A stretch of 34,759 nt of DNA. Origin: an uncultured Oscillospiraceae bacterium. GTDB taxonomy: Bacteria > Bacillota > Clostridia > Oscillospirales > Acutalibacteraceae. Shown one piece after another: positions 1 to 6,177 of the stretch; the first letter of the stretch is position 1; each line of letters opens with the position of its first letter. The stretch covers positions 1-34,759 of the forward strand of contig UQGM01000027.1 of assembly GCA_900540535.1 (NCBI GenBank), read 5' to 3'. The notes beneath the pieces are model-generated. The model worked only from the letters and a program-made list of their open reading frames with translations, was not told where the DNA came from and did not search any database. A program made the translations under genes and the position numbers.

Positions 1-81
1 CAAATTCTTTCAGGGTTCCTTTTTGTCTTTCGTTGTTTAATTTTCAAGGTCCGTTATCGCCTCGTCCTTGTCGGTTGAAGC
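1..81 (-). other. rRNA operon 5' leader (boxA-like), 16S gene beyond the left edge
   Basis: Read on the minus strand, the segment downstream of the proximal promoter contains ACCTTGAAAATTAAACAAC (about 34-52). This matches the CTTTGAAAA-type boxA/leader stretch that precedes 16S rRNA genes in Clostridia. No ORF fits the stretch. I infer that the mature 16S gene begins just left of position 1; no 16S sequence itself is in the window. Confidence 0.7.
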
Positions 82-87
82 TTGATT

Positions 88-116
88 ATTTTATCACAGC
101 TTCTTGTCTTTGTCAA
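88..116 (-). promoter_or_regulatory. rRNA operon proximal promoter P2
   Basis: The -35 box TTGACA (111-116), a 17-nt spacer and the -10 box TAAAAT (88-93) lie on the minus strand. Transcription would start near 81 and run off the left edge. Perfect -35, optimal spacing and the A-tract DNA directly upstream are typical of rRNA promoters. Confidence 0.8.
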
Positions 117-119
117 GAA

Positions 120-148
120 CTTTTTTGAAGTTTTTTCGAAGTTTTTTG
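120..148 (-). promoter_or_regulatory. phased A-tract UP element of rRNA P2
   Basis: Three runs of six A (minus strand; plus-strand T runs at 121-126, 131-136 and 142-147) repeat at 10 and 11 bp, in step with the DNA helix. They end immediately upstream of the P2 -35 box. This is the position and composition of an UP element, contacted by the RNA polymerase alpha subunit, and predicts intrinsic curvature. Confidence 0.6.
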
Positions 149-191
149 TTTTCTCTTTACTTCGTTGTCCCTCTCTCGTGGCGACTTGCAT

Positions 192-221
192 ATATTACCA
201 CAATCACCTATGCCGTGTCAA
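192..221 (-). promoter_or_regulatory. rRNA operon distal promoter P1
   Basis: TTGACA (216-221), an 18-nt spacer and TAATAT (192-197) lie on the minus strand about 105 nt upstream of P2. Tandem P1/P2 promoters are the usual arrangement of bacterial rRNA operons. Confidence 0.7.
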
Positions 222-267
222 CACCTTTTTTAACGCTTTGGAAAACGACACCGGGCGTTTCGCAGAG

Positions 268-298
268 GGTATAAAAAAGAGGGCATCAGCCCTCTTTT
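268..298 (-). terminator. intrinsic terminator of the folate operon
   Basis: On the minus strand AAAGAGGGC / GCCCTCTTT forms a hairpin with loop TGAT, followed by TTTTTTAT. The folK stop codon TGA is in the loop, so the last codons form the ascending stem. It separates the fol operon from the co-oriented rRNA promoters. Confidence 0.85.
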
Positions 299-777
299 CT
301 CTCAGCATATACTGTTACACCATCTGTTGATACTTCCTTAATATGAGGCCCAAAATAGAGTGTCGGTGCACGTCCGCTCGGATAGAGATCCTGAAGAGGA
401 AGAAGCACAAAAGCTCTCTCCAAAGCTCTCGGATGAGGAAGAGTAAGCTCAAATGAATCGGATTTTACTCCGTCATAAATGATAATATCAAGATCTAAAA
501 CTCTGGGACCGTTTTTAATTGTACGTTCCCTGCCGAATGCAGCTTCTATTCCAAGGCATGCACCTAAAAGTGCTCTGGGAGAAAGATTTGTATCAATCTC
601 GATTGCACAGTTTAAAAACTTCGGCTGGTCGGCGTATCCCACCGGATCAGTTTCATATATGTTCGAATACTTTTCCACTTTTGTTCCGGGAAGAAGAGAA
701 ACAGCTCTCACAGCTTTTTCTATTGTATCCATTCTATCCCCTAAATTTGCACCTATTGCAATTACAGCCTGACTCAT
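286..777 (-). CDS. folK: 2-amino-4-hydroxy-6-hydroxymethyldihydropteridine diphosphokinase
   Basis: This enzyme transfers pyrophosphate from ATP to 6-hydroxymethyl-7,8-dihydropterin, the step just before dihydropteroate synthase; it is cytosolic. The 163-residue protein starts with the family signature AIGANLGDR, followed by the YETDPVG strand and the acidic LDLDIIIYD motif that binds the two magnesium ions, then the LPHPR motif. The length is normal for a single-domain HPPK. Its ATG overlaps the folB stop in ATGA, indicating translational coupling, and it is the last gene of the fol operon. The C-terminal codons lie inside the terminator hairpin. Confidence 0.96.
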   Translation of the reverse strand: MSQAVIAIGANLGDRMDTIEKAVRAVSLLPGTKVEKYSNIYETDPVGYADQPKFLNCAIEIDTNLSPRALLGACLGIEAAFGRERTIKNGPRVLDLDIIIYDGVKSDSFELTLPHPRALERAFVLLPLQDLYPSGRAPTLYFGPHIKEVSTDGVTVYAERKEG

Positions 778-1154
778 TTCATTTCCTCCCTTGTTCTTGT
801 GAGCTCAACGGCTACATATGAAAATTCTGCCGAAATAGGAGCTTCGGGTTTTCTTACCCTTACGGTAATAACATTCAAAGCTTCGTATTCCTCAAATACC
901 TGCTGGATTATCCTATACGCCACTCTTTCTATTAAATCATATTTATCCTCTGCCATAACTCTTTTTATGGTTTTTATGATTTTAGCATAGCTTACGGTCT
1001 TTTCGAGGTCATCGGTTTTACCGGCATTATCAAGACTTGTTTCAGCAGTCAAATCTATAACAAAATGCTGCCCGTCACGTTTTTCCTCAGGATTTACCCC
1101 ATGATAGGCAAACAGTTTTAATCCTTCAATTATAATTTTATCGTTTCTGTTCAT
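774..1154 (-). CDS. folB: dihydroneopterin aldolase
   Basis: The enzyme cleaves 7,8-dihydroneopterin to 6-hydroxymethyldihydropterin and glycolaldehyde, supplying FolK. The 126-residue protein has the FolB signature near the N-terminus (IIIEGLKLFAYHGVNPEEK), which carries the pterin-pocket Tyr-His-Gly, then VIDLTAE, the VSYAKI segment and a C-terminal VRVRKPEAPI strand. The length is standard for this tunnel-fold family. Its ATG directly abuts the folP stop (TAAATG) and its own stop overlaps the folK start. The family also includes epimerase activity; the order folE-folP-folB-folK supports the folate role. Confidence 0.95.
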   Translation of the reverse strand: MNRNDKIIIEGLKLFAYHGVNPEEKRDGQHFVIDLTAETSLDNAGKTDDLEKTVSYAKIIKTIKRVMAEDKYDLIERVAYRIIQQVFEEYEALNVITVRVRKPEAPISAEFSYVAVELTRTREEMK

Positions 1155-1994
1155 TTATCTGTCCTCTCTTCTGTAAATAGCATCGCACATTTTAGCCGAT
1201 TCGGCACTTTCTGCTACGTCATGCACACGGATTATATCGGCTCCTCCTGCCATACATGCACAGTGAGCCGCTATTGTGCCTATAAGTCTTTTATCAGCCT
1301 GCTCAACTCCTGTTGCAGTTCCTATAACTCTTTTTCTTGACGCACCTGCAAGGAGCGCATTCTGAGCTATTCTGATTTCATTCATTCTTCCGAGCAAAGT
1401 AAGATTATCCTCATAGGTTTTGCCAAAGCCAATACCCGGATCAAGACAAACACAGGATTCATCTATACCGAACTTTTTACATTCACTGAGCATTTTTTCA
1501 AAAAACGTCTTTACATTTTCCACAATACCCTCTTCATACTGTGGAACTATATCGGCTGTTCCTCCTCCGGTATGCATTACAATCCATCCGGCGTTATACT
1601 TTTTTACCACCTCTGCCATAAGAGGATTAAACACACCGCTTACATCATTAATAATATCTGCGCCGTTTTTAAGAGAAAATTCCGCAGCTTCCGGATAATA
1701 TGTATCAACCGAAACCGGGACTCCGGGATTTTTGAGCACCTCAAATACTGACCCAAGTCTTTCTATTTCCTCAGCGGCAGAAATTTCAATATGTCCCGGT
1801 CTTGTAGACTGGGCTCCGATATCTATTATATCAGCTCCCGCTTCAATCATCTCACGGGCATGGTCAGCCGCCTTTGTTGGATCATTCCAAAGTCCGCCGT
1901 CGGAAAAGGAATCAGGAGTGACATTGAGAATACCCATTATATATGTTTTCTTTCCTAAAGGAAGAGAATATTTTCCGCATTTAAAATAATTCAT
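1155..1994 (-). CDS. folP: dihydropteroate synthase
   Basis: The enzyme condenses 6-hydroxymethyldihydropterin pyrophosphate with p-aminobenzoate to dihydropteroate; it is the sulfonamide target. The protein has the hallmarks GILNVTPDSFSDGG (pterin-site loop), GADIIDIGAQSTRPG, VSVDTYYPEAA, NDVSG, LDPGIGFGKT and GASRKR. The start is placed at ATG 1994 (MNYFKCGKYSLPLG). An open frame continues 43 codons upstream, but that part lies inside folE and lacks conserved character. The chosen ATG shares one base with the folE stop (TGATG), a coupled start. Length is 279 residues, normal for DHPS. Confidence 0.96.
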   Translation of the reverse strand: MNYFKCGKYSLPLGKKTYIMGILNVTPDSFSDGGLWNDPTKAADHAREMIEAGADIIDIGAQSTRPGHIEISAAEEIERLGSVFEVLKNPGVPVSVDTYYPEAAEFSLKNGADIINDVSGVFNPLMAEVVKKYNAGWIVMHTGGGTADIVPQYEEGIVENVKTFFEKMLSECKKFGIDESCVCLDPGIGFGKTYEDNLTLLGRMNEIRIAQNALLAGASRKRVIGTATGVEQADKRLIGTIAAHCACMAGGADIIRVHDVAESAESAKMCDAIYRREDR

Positions 1995-2560
1995 CAATAT
2001 CTGCCTCCGCAAAGAAGGCTCATAACCTCCGATCTGGTTCTTGCATCGCTCTTCATTCTGCCTCTGAGTGCCGAGGTCTGTGTAGATGATCCGGCAGCTC
2101 TTGCTCCACGCATTGTCATGCACAGATGCTCCGCTTCGACGATTACTGCAACGCCCTTTGGCTGAAGCTCTTCCTCAAGAAAATCTGCAACCTGAGCTGT
2201 AAGACGCTCCTGAAGCTGAGGTCTTTTGGCAAAGGTCGAGACAATTCTCGAAAGCTTTGAAAGACCGATAACCTTACCGTCAGAGGGGATGTAAGCTATA
2301 TGAGCTTTTCCAGTAAAGGGAAGCAGATGATGCTCACACATTGAATAAAGAGGAATATCACGGACTATTACCATTTCATCGTTATTGCTTTCATGGAATA
2401 TTTTAAGATGCTTCTTTGGATCTTCACTTAAGCCTCCGAAAATTTCCTCATACATATTGGCAACTCTGCGGGGGGTTTCAAGAAGTCCCTCTCTGTTGGG
2501 ATCTTCTCCGATAGCTTCTAATATGTCACGCACTGCTGCTTCGATTTTTGCTTTATCCAT
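1994..2560 (-). CDS. folE: GTP cyclohydrolase I
   Basis: The enzyme converts GTP to 7,8-dihydroneopterin triphosphate, the committed step of folate synthesis. The 188-residue protein has the N-terminal helix region with EDPNREGLLETPRRVA, the SMCEHHLLPFTGKAHIAYIP core with zinc-ligand Cys and catalytic His, KLSRIVSTFAKRPQLQERLT, and the C-terminal CMTMRGA segment with the second zinc Cys. Length and motifs match bacterial type IA enzymes. It sits 20 nt after the transglutaminase-like gene and is coupled to folP. The dihydroneopterin-triphosphate phosphatase is not in the window; the Nudix protein at 33268 looks ADP-ribose-specific. Confidence 0.97.
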   Translation of the reverse strand: MDKAKIEAAVRDILEAIGEDPNREGLLETPRRVANMYEEIFGGLSEDPKKHLKIFHESNNDEMVIVRDIPLYSMCEHHLLPFTGKAHIAYIPSDGKVIGLSKLSRIVSTFAKRPQLQERLTAQVADFLEEELQPKGVAVIVEAEHLCMTMRGARAAGSSTQTSALRGRMKSDARTRSEVMSLLCGGRY

Positions 2561-2580
2561 TTTTTCACTTTCCTTAACTT

Positions 2581-3732
2581 TTAACTGAGTTTTATGAGTA
2601 TAGTATACTGATAATCGTTGGCGTAATATGTCAGTTCAGCGGGAATTTTTTCACTGTTTTCACAAAACATGTACATCAGGTCATAAACTCCGTTTTTATT
2701 GAACAGATAATCTGCCGCCAATGCATATACCTTTTCATCACTGAATTTTATTTCTACGTCATTTCCGGAATCCAACGCATCAGCAAGAAGATTGCCTGTT
2801 TTGCGCTGCTCCTTTTCTGTCCAGGAATTAAAGCAGGTTCCGTTAACATTGAAATAACTGCTGCCTTTATCGGGACACAGCCCCTGATATTTTTCGAAAA
2901 TAACGTGATCTCTTAATATTTCCTCATCGCTTAAATAAAAATATGTGTGATTCACCGCAGATAAATTTTCTTCGTCTCCGGCATCCCATGCTACATCAAT
3001 ATGTCCCTTGCCTTTTTCGGTTTCGGCAACATTCCAAACATGAAGAACATTTTCCTGACTGTCACGTTTTTCCTTTGCTTCACCTAAAACAATTTCATTC
3101 TTTACGCCGGAACAGTTAAGCAGCAATGTCATTGCCGCAGTGAATCCACTGCAATTCGCCTTGCCGTTAAACAAAGCACCATATGCGGTAAAGACATCGT
3201 TTCCCATAGAATAAGAATAGATTGCACGCTGTGTTAAAGTATCATGAAAGAAAAGAGCTTTTTCATAATCGCTTTTATCCTTTGCCTCGTTTACGATTTT
3301 CTCAGCCTCTGCACTGCACTTTTCAGACCGCTCACAGCAAGTGTCATATGTCAGCCAGTATTCAAGTGTGTAATAAAAATAATCTCCCTTTTGTACAAAG
3401 GAATAAGTATCCTCAAGACATCCTCTGCCGGGAAAATCAAATTTTATGGCTGTAAAAACATTTGTCATCTCATCGGATGTAACCTCTTCAGAAACAACCA
3501 ATTTGGTTTTATGGCCTTCATGATTTTCGCAAATCAGACCATAAATATATTTTTCCTTTACAGAAAGGGTATAATAATTGCTTCCAGTATACTCCTGATG
3601 TGAGACAACCTCTTCCATATCGGGAGCGAAAAGCTGATAAATACCATATCCGGCTTTTGAGATAAAATAAACAAAGGCTGCCCCAAAGCACAAAAATGCA
3701 AAGATCCAGGCAATGGCTTTTTTAAATTTCAC
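2581..3732 (-). CDS. membrane-anchored transglutaminase-like protein
   Basis: The 383-residue protein has a short basic N-terminus and one membrane segment (about residues 6-35), then a probable extracytoplasmic domain. The central part resembles the transglutaminase-like cysteine protease fold: Cys194 in KANCSGF, His231 in HVWNVAE and Asp246 in GHIDVAWD form a plausible Cys-His-Asp triad, with helix LFFHDTLTQRAIY before it. In bacteria such domains are usually proteases or peptide-modifying enzymes at the cell surface; the substrate here is unknown. The C-terminal 120 residues match nothing I recognise. The gene follows the LCP-like gene by 15 nt and precedes folE by 20 nt, so it is probably co-transcribed, although no functional link to folate is apparent. 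Confidence 0.75.
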   Translation of the reverse strand: MKFKKAIAWIFAFLCFGAAFVYFISKAGYGIYQLFAPDMEEVVSHQEYTGSNYYTLSVKEKYIYGLICENHEGHKTKLVVSEEVTSDEMTNVFTAIKFDFPGRGCLEDTYSFVQKGDYFYYTLEYWLTYDTCCERSEKCSAEAEKIVNEAKDKSDYEKALFFHDTLTQRAIYSYSMGNDVFTAYGALFNGKANCSGFTAAMTLLLNCSGVKNEIVLGEAKEKRDSQENVLHVWNVAETEKGKGHIDVAWDAGDEENLSAVNHTYFYLSDEEILRDHVIFEKYQGLCPDKGSSYFNVNGTCFNSWTEKEQRKTGNLLADALDSGNDVEIKFSDEKVYALAADYLFNKNGVYDLMYMFCENSEKIPAELTYYANDYQYTILIKLS

Positions 3733-3747
3733 CTTATCTTTCCTCCG

Positions 3748-4635
3748 TTATCTTATCTGAGCAAAGTCGGTGCTCACCTCATTGGGCTTGCGGTTCTCGC
3801 TTTTGATGAAATATTCGAGTACCCTTTCATTTCCTGAATAATCCTCAATGGATATATTGCTTTTTGTACAGTTGATTACAGAAGAGAAGAACTCATCTCC
3901 GTCAAGAATATTATCAAGGGTAAGGACTGCGTCAGTGAGAGCACAGAAAGCCTCGCCCTGATTTATAAGCTGCTGCTCTTTACCGCTGTCGGGATACATA
4001 AGGTATTTATAAAAGCTTTCGCCGCTGACTGTCTGTTCTCCGGCTTTAAGATTAAGGCTGAAATCTTCTCCATTATAGGAAAGGGGCTGCTCAAAGGTCA
4101 TGGGAATACCTCCGAGAGCTTTTACGAGATCGCTAAGTCCGCTTTTTGTAACAGAAATGTATCTGTCAATTTTAACGGAAAAGCCCTGCTCTATTGCTTT
4201 TACTACCTGATACATTCCGCCGTATGCATAGTGACCGGACAGTGTATCATTTCTTCCGTCAACAGATGCGCTGACTGCTGTATTAAAAGGACATACGGTA
4301 ATTTTTACCTGTTCAAGGTCACAGTGAATTACTACACCGTATTCAATACCGGCACTTCCTGTACCTACAAACAATATATTAGTGCTGCCTGTTAAATCGG
4401 GCATTTCCGGCAAAACTTCTTCCGGTTCTCTCTGAACTTCGCTTTCAGCTTCAGGACTGCCTAAAAGTTTTGAAAGACTGTAATCATTGGCTTTAAGCAA
4501 AATAAAACCTGAAACAGCGCCGAACACAACAATAAAACCAACCAGCGCAGTTACAAAAGTCGTAACACGCTTACGTTCCTTATTTTTTTCCGTTTCAAAT
4601 ATAAGACTTTCATTCTTCTTTTTCAAAACGTCCAC
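3748..4635 (-). CDS. divergent LytR-CpsA-Psr (LCP)-like membrane protein
   Basis: The protein has a basic cytoplasmic tail, one membrane segment (about residues 25-48), an acidic linker, then a region laid out like the LCP domain: NILFVGTGSA, a strand/loop equivalent, RYISVTKSGLSDLVKALGGI, then LNLKAGEQTVSGESFYKYL. LCP enzymes attach undecaprenyl-linked glycopolymers to peptidoglycan. Here the usual Arg/Asp residues that hold the pyrophosphate (the RxD and PRD-type segments and the RQ near the C-terminus) are replaced, for example by CPFNTAVS and GKEQQLINQ. It may therefore be a non-catalytic relative. The start is uncertain: GTG at 4635 or TTG at 4626. It is the first gene of the operon. Confidence 0.6.
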   Translation of the reverse strand: MDVLKKKNESLIFETEKNKERKRVTTFVTALVGFIVVFGAVSGFILLKANDYSLSKLLGSPEAESEVQREPEEVLPEMPDLTGSTNILFVGTGSAGIEYGVVIHCDLEQVKITVCPFNTAVSASVDGRNDTLSGHYAYGGMYQVVKAIEQGFSVKIDRYISVTKSGLSDLVKALGGIPMTFEQPLSYNGEDFSLNLKAGEQTVSGESFYKYLMYPDSGKEQQLINQGEAFCALTDAVLTLDNILDGDEFFSSVINCTKSNISIEDYSGNERVLEYFIKSENRKPNEVSTDFAQIR

Positions 4636-4777
4636 CGTCCTTTGAGCAGAACCAATATGAATAATATTCCGCTGCCCGCAAAATAATTTTGAAAACCGCT
4701 TTTTTGAATCTCTGTATTATAAATTTATGAAAATTTCTTCTGCTTATTATCAAAAAGAACATTTGACAGTAAAGATT

Positions 4778-4806
4778 ATTATACCCCATGACTGCCATAA
4801 AAACAA
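4778..4806 (-). promoter_or_regulatory. promoter of the LCP-fol operon
   Basis: Minus strand TTGTTT (4801-4806), 17 nt, TATAAT (4778-4783). The -35 box overlaps the T-tract of the queT terminator. The predicted leader to the first gene is about 135 nt. Confidence 0.55.
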
Positions 4807-4836
4807 GAAGCCGGCGGAACTCTTTAGTTCCGCCGG
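4801..4836 (-). terminator. intrinsic terminator of queT
   Basis: Perfect 11-bp stem CCGGCGGAACT / AGTTCCGCCGG (4811-4821 with 4826-4836) with a 4-nt loop. On the minus strand it is followed by CTTCTTGTTTTTAT. Confidence 0.88.
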
Positions 4837-4842
4837 GAAATT

Positions 4843-5376
4843 TTATATATTTGAATTTTTAAAAAGCACTTTTTGAACGTTTGCTTTCTTTAAAACCATC
4901 ATAAGAGGAATTCCGAGAATCAAGCATACAGCAGCCTCTCCGAGACCTACCGATAAAGCAGATGCGCCAAAGCCCATCCATGAAAATCCCTCGGGAAGGA
5001 ATACTGCTACTTCAAAGCCCACGATAACAGCGTTTGCAATAATGGGAGGTATTGCCGACAAAACAGGTATTCCCTTAATGGTTACCTTTCGCAGCATCCT
5101 AGAAAAACAAGCTGCCACAAGAGTTGCCGCTGTTCCGCAGATAACGTCAATCATTCCGTAAGGGCTTGTAAGGTTACCTAAGAAACAACCTATAGTAAGA
5201 CCAGGAATAGCTGCCGGAGTAAATGCTGCAAGCACTGTAAGAGCCTCAGAAATTCTGAACTGCACTCCGGAATAGGCAAGGCCCATTGCAGCAGCTGCAT
5301 ATGTTGCGGCTGCATAGATAGCGGCTATAAGGCCGGCTTCCACCAGATAGTTAACACTTTTCTTTTTCATTTTCAT
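4843..5376 (-). CDS. queT: QueT-family queuosine-precursor transporter (S component)
   Basis: A small, very hydrophobic 177-residue protein with about five to six membrane segments. It has the QueT (DUF988) features: LVEAGLIAAIYAAATYA near the N-terminus, GVQFRISEALTVLA, GCFLGNLTSPYG and the C-terminal GLGEAAVCLILGIPLM. Members are the substrate-binding S components of ECF transporters that import queuosine precursors such as preQ1; the energising EcfAAT module is not in this window. ATG 5376 is chosen because GGAG (5384-5387) lies 7 nt upstream. A preQ1-type aptamer in the leader overlaps that ribosome site and supports the substrate assignment. Confidence 0.9.
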   Translation of the reverse strand: MKMKKKSVNYLVEAGLIAAIYAAATYAAAAMGLAYSGVQFRISEALTVLAAFTPAAIPGLTIGCFLGNLTSPYGMIDVICGTAATLVAACFSRMLRKVTIKGIPVLSAIPPIIANAVIVGFEVAVFLPEGFSWMGFGASALSVGLGEAAVCLILGIPLMMVLKKANVQKVLFKNSNI

Positions 5377-5383
5377 TTTTTCA

Positions 5384-5426
5384 CTCCATAGTTTTATTTT
5401 AGGTCAGGATGATTTCGAACTGACCG
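5384..5426 (-). promoter_or_regulatory. preQ1-I riboswitch controlling queT translation
   Basis: On the minus strand a hairpin with stem GGTCAG / CTGACC (5420-5425 with 5402-5407) encloses the loop TTCGAAATCATC. An A-rich tail with AAAACTA then runs straight into the GGAG ribosome site. A short single hairpin, a UUC...AUCC loop and an A-rich tail ending in ACUA are the hallmarks of the class I preQ1 aptamer, in which ligand binding folds a pseudoknot with the tail. Overlap with the ribosome site implies translational repression when preQ1 is abundant. Confidence 0.75.
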
Positions 5427-5432
5427 CAGAAT

Positions 5433-5461
5433 ATGATACTACTGAATTTAAAAAAATACAA
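5433..5461 (-). promoter_or_regulatory. queT promoter
   Basis: Minus strand TTGTAT (5456-5461), 17 nt, TATCAT (5433-5438). The predicted start near 5426 is at the first base of the aptamer, so the leader is essentially only the riboswitch. Confidence 0.6.
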
Positions 5462-5503
5462 TAGACAATATTTAATGTAATTGTATTCTTTTAAGGCTGT
5501 TTT

Positions 5504-6007
5504 TCATATACTTTTCTTCTCTTTTAACTGACGGATAATCTCCGAAACGGTTTCTTCAATTTCCATTCCGTCACACTTTACAGTTATATCGGCATACTTT
5601 TCATAGAGGGGAACTCGCTCAGCATAGGTGTCCTCAAAGCTTCCGTTTAAAACTATTCCTCTCGAGCTCATATTGCTTATACGTCTTTTAAGCTCCTCAA
5701 CAGGGACATCAAGATAAACACATACTCCGCCCTCTTTGAGCTTTTTCATAGCCTTTTCACTGTACACCGCACTGCCGCCGGTGGAAATAACGCTTTTTGA
5801 ACAGTTGGCGGCGCAGATTGCATCTTCCTCTGTTTTCATAAACTGCTTTATTCCGTCTTTATCTATTATATCCTGAAGCAGTCTTCCGGTCATCTGCTGA
5901 ATAATAAGGTCTGTATCCACAAAGCCGCAGTTAATAGCCTTTGCAAGAATTACGCCCACAGTGCTTTTTCCGCTGCCGGGCATACCTGTTAAAATAATGT
6001 TTTGCAT
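5504..6007 (-). CDS. aroK: shikimate kinase
   Basis: The enzyme phosphorylates shikimate at O3 in aromatic amino acid and chorismate synthesis. The protein opens with MQNIILTGMPGSGKSTVG, containing the Walker A loop, followed by DTDLIIQQ (magnesium/shikimate Asp), a STGGSAVY segment (the GGG-type shikimate loop) and a lid region with Arg. Length is 167 residues from ATG 6007, normal for AroK. Two upstream starts exist (ATG 6019 and TTG 6046). I prefer 6007 because the protein then begins like its relatives and GGTGAG lies 4-5 nt upstream, but a GGAGG at 6034-6038 fits 6019 loosely. The gene stands alone with its own promoter. Confidence 0.93.
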   Translation of the reverse strand: MQNIILTGMPGSGKSTVGVILAKAINCGFVDTDLIIQQMTGRLLQDIIDKDGIKQFMKTEEDAICAANCSKSVISTGGSAVYSEKAMKKLKEGGVCVYLDVPVEELKRRISNMSSRGIVLNGSFEDTYAERVPLYEKYADITVKCDGMEIEETVSEIIRQLKEKKSI

Positions 6008-6060
6008 CTTTCTCACCATATCTCTGAAAAAATCCTCCAGCGGCAAAACCGCTGAGAAAA

Positions 6061-6089
6061 ATTATATTAAACTTTTTGAATTTAAGCAA
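6061..6089 (-). promoter_or_regulatory. aroK promoter
   Basis: Minus strand TTGCTT (6084-6089), 17 nt, TATAAT (6061-6066). The leader then contains a small hairpin CAGCGG-TTTTG-CCGCTG directly before GGAGG (6034-6038). Confidence 0.6.
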
Positions 6090-6109
6090 GTGTAAAGCTC
6101 AATAAAGAA

Positions 6110-6150
6110 AACTAAAAGAAAAATACCGCCGCAGTTTAAACTGCGGCGGT
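6110..6150 (-). terminator. intrinsic terminator of adhE
   Basis: Perfect palindrome ACCGCCGCAGTTT / AAACTGCGGCGGT (6125-6150). On the minus strand it is followed by ATTTTTCTTTTAG. It lies 27 nt after the adhE stop. Confidence 0.9.
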
Positions 6151-6177
6151 AAAACTTAAATCTTAAATCTGATTTAA

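Noticed and set aside
82..330. 82-codon plus-strand ORF near the left edge
   Set aside because: It runs across two minus-strand rRNA promoters and the fol terminator, is compositionally odd and has no ribosome site.
1995..2123. 43-codon N-terminal extension of FolP
   Set aside because: It lies inside folE in another frame; the DHPS-like sequence and a coupled start begin at 1994.
4610..4798. 62-codon minus ORF upstream of the LCP-like gene
   Set aside because: It overlaps the promoter and the start of the LCP gene, is AT-rich and resembles no protein.
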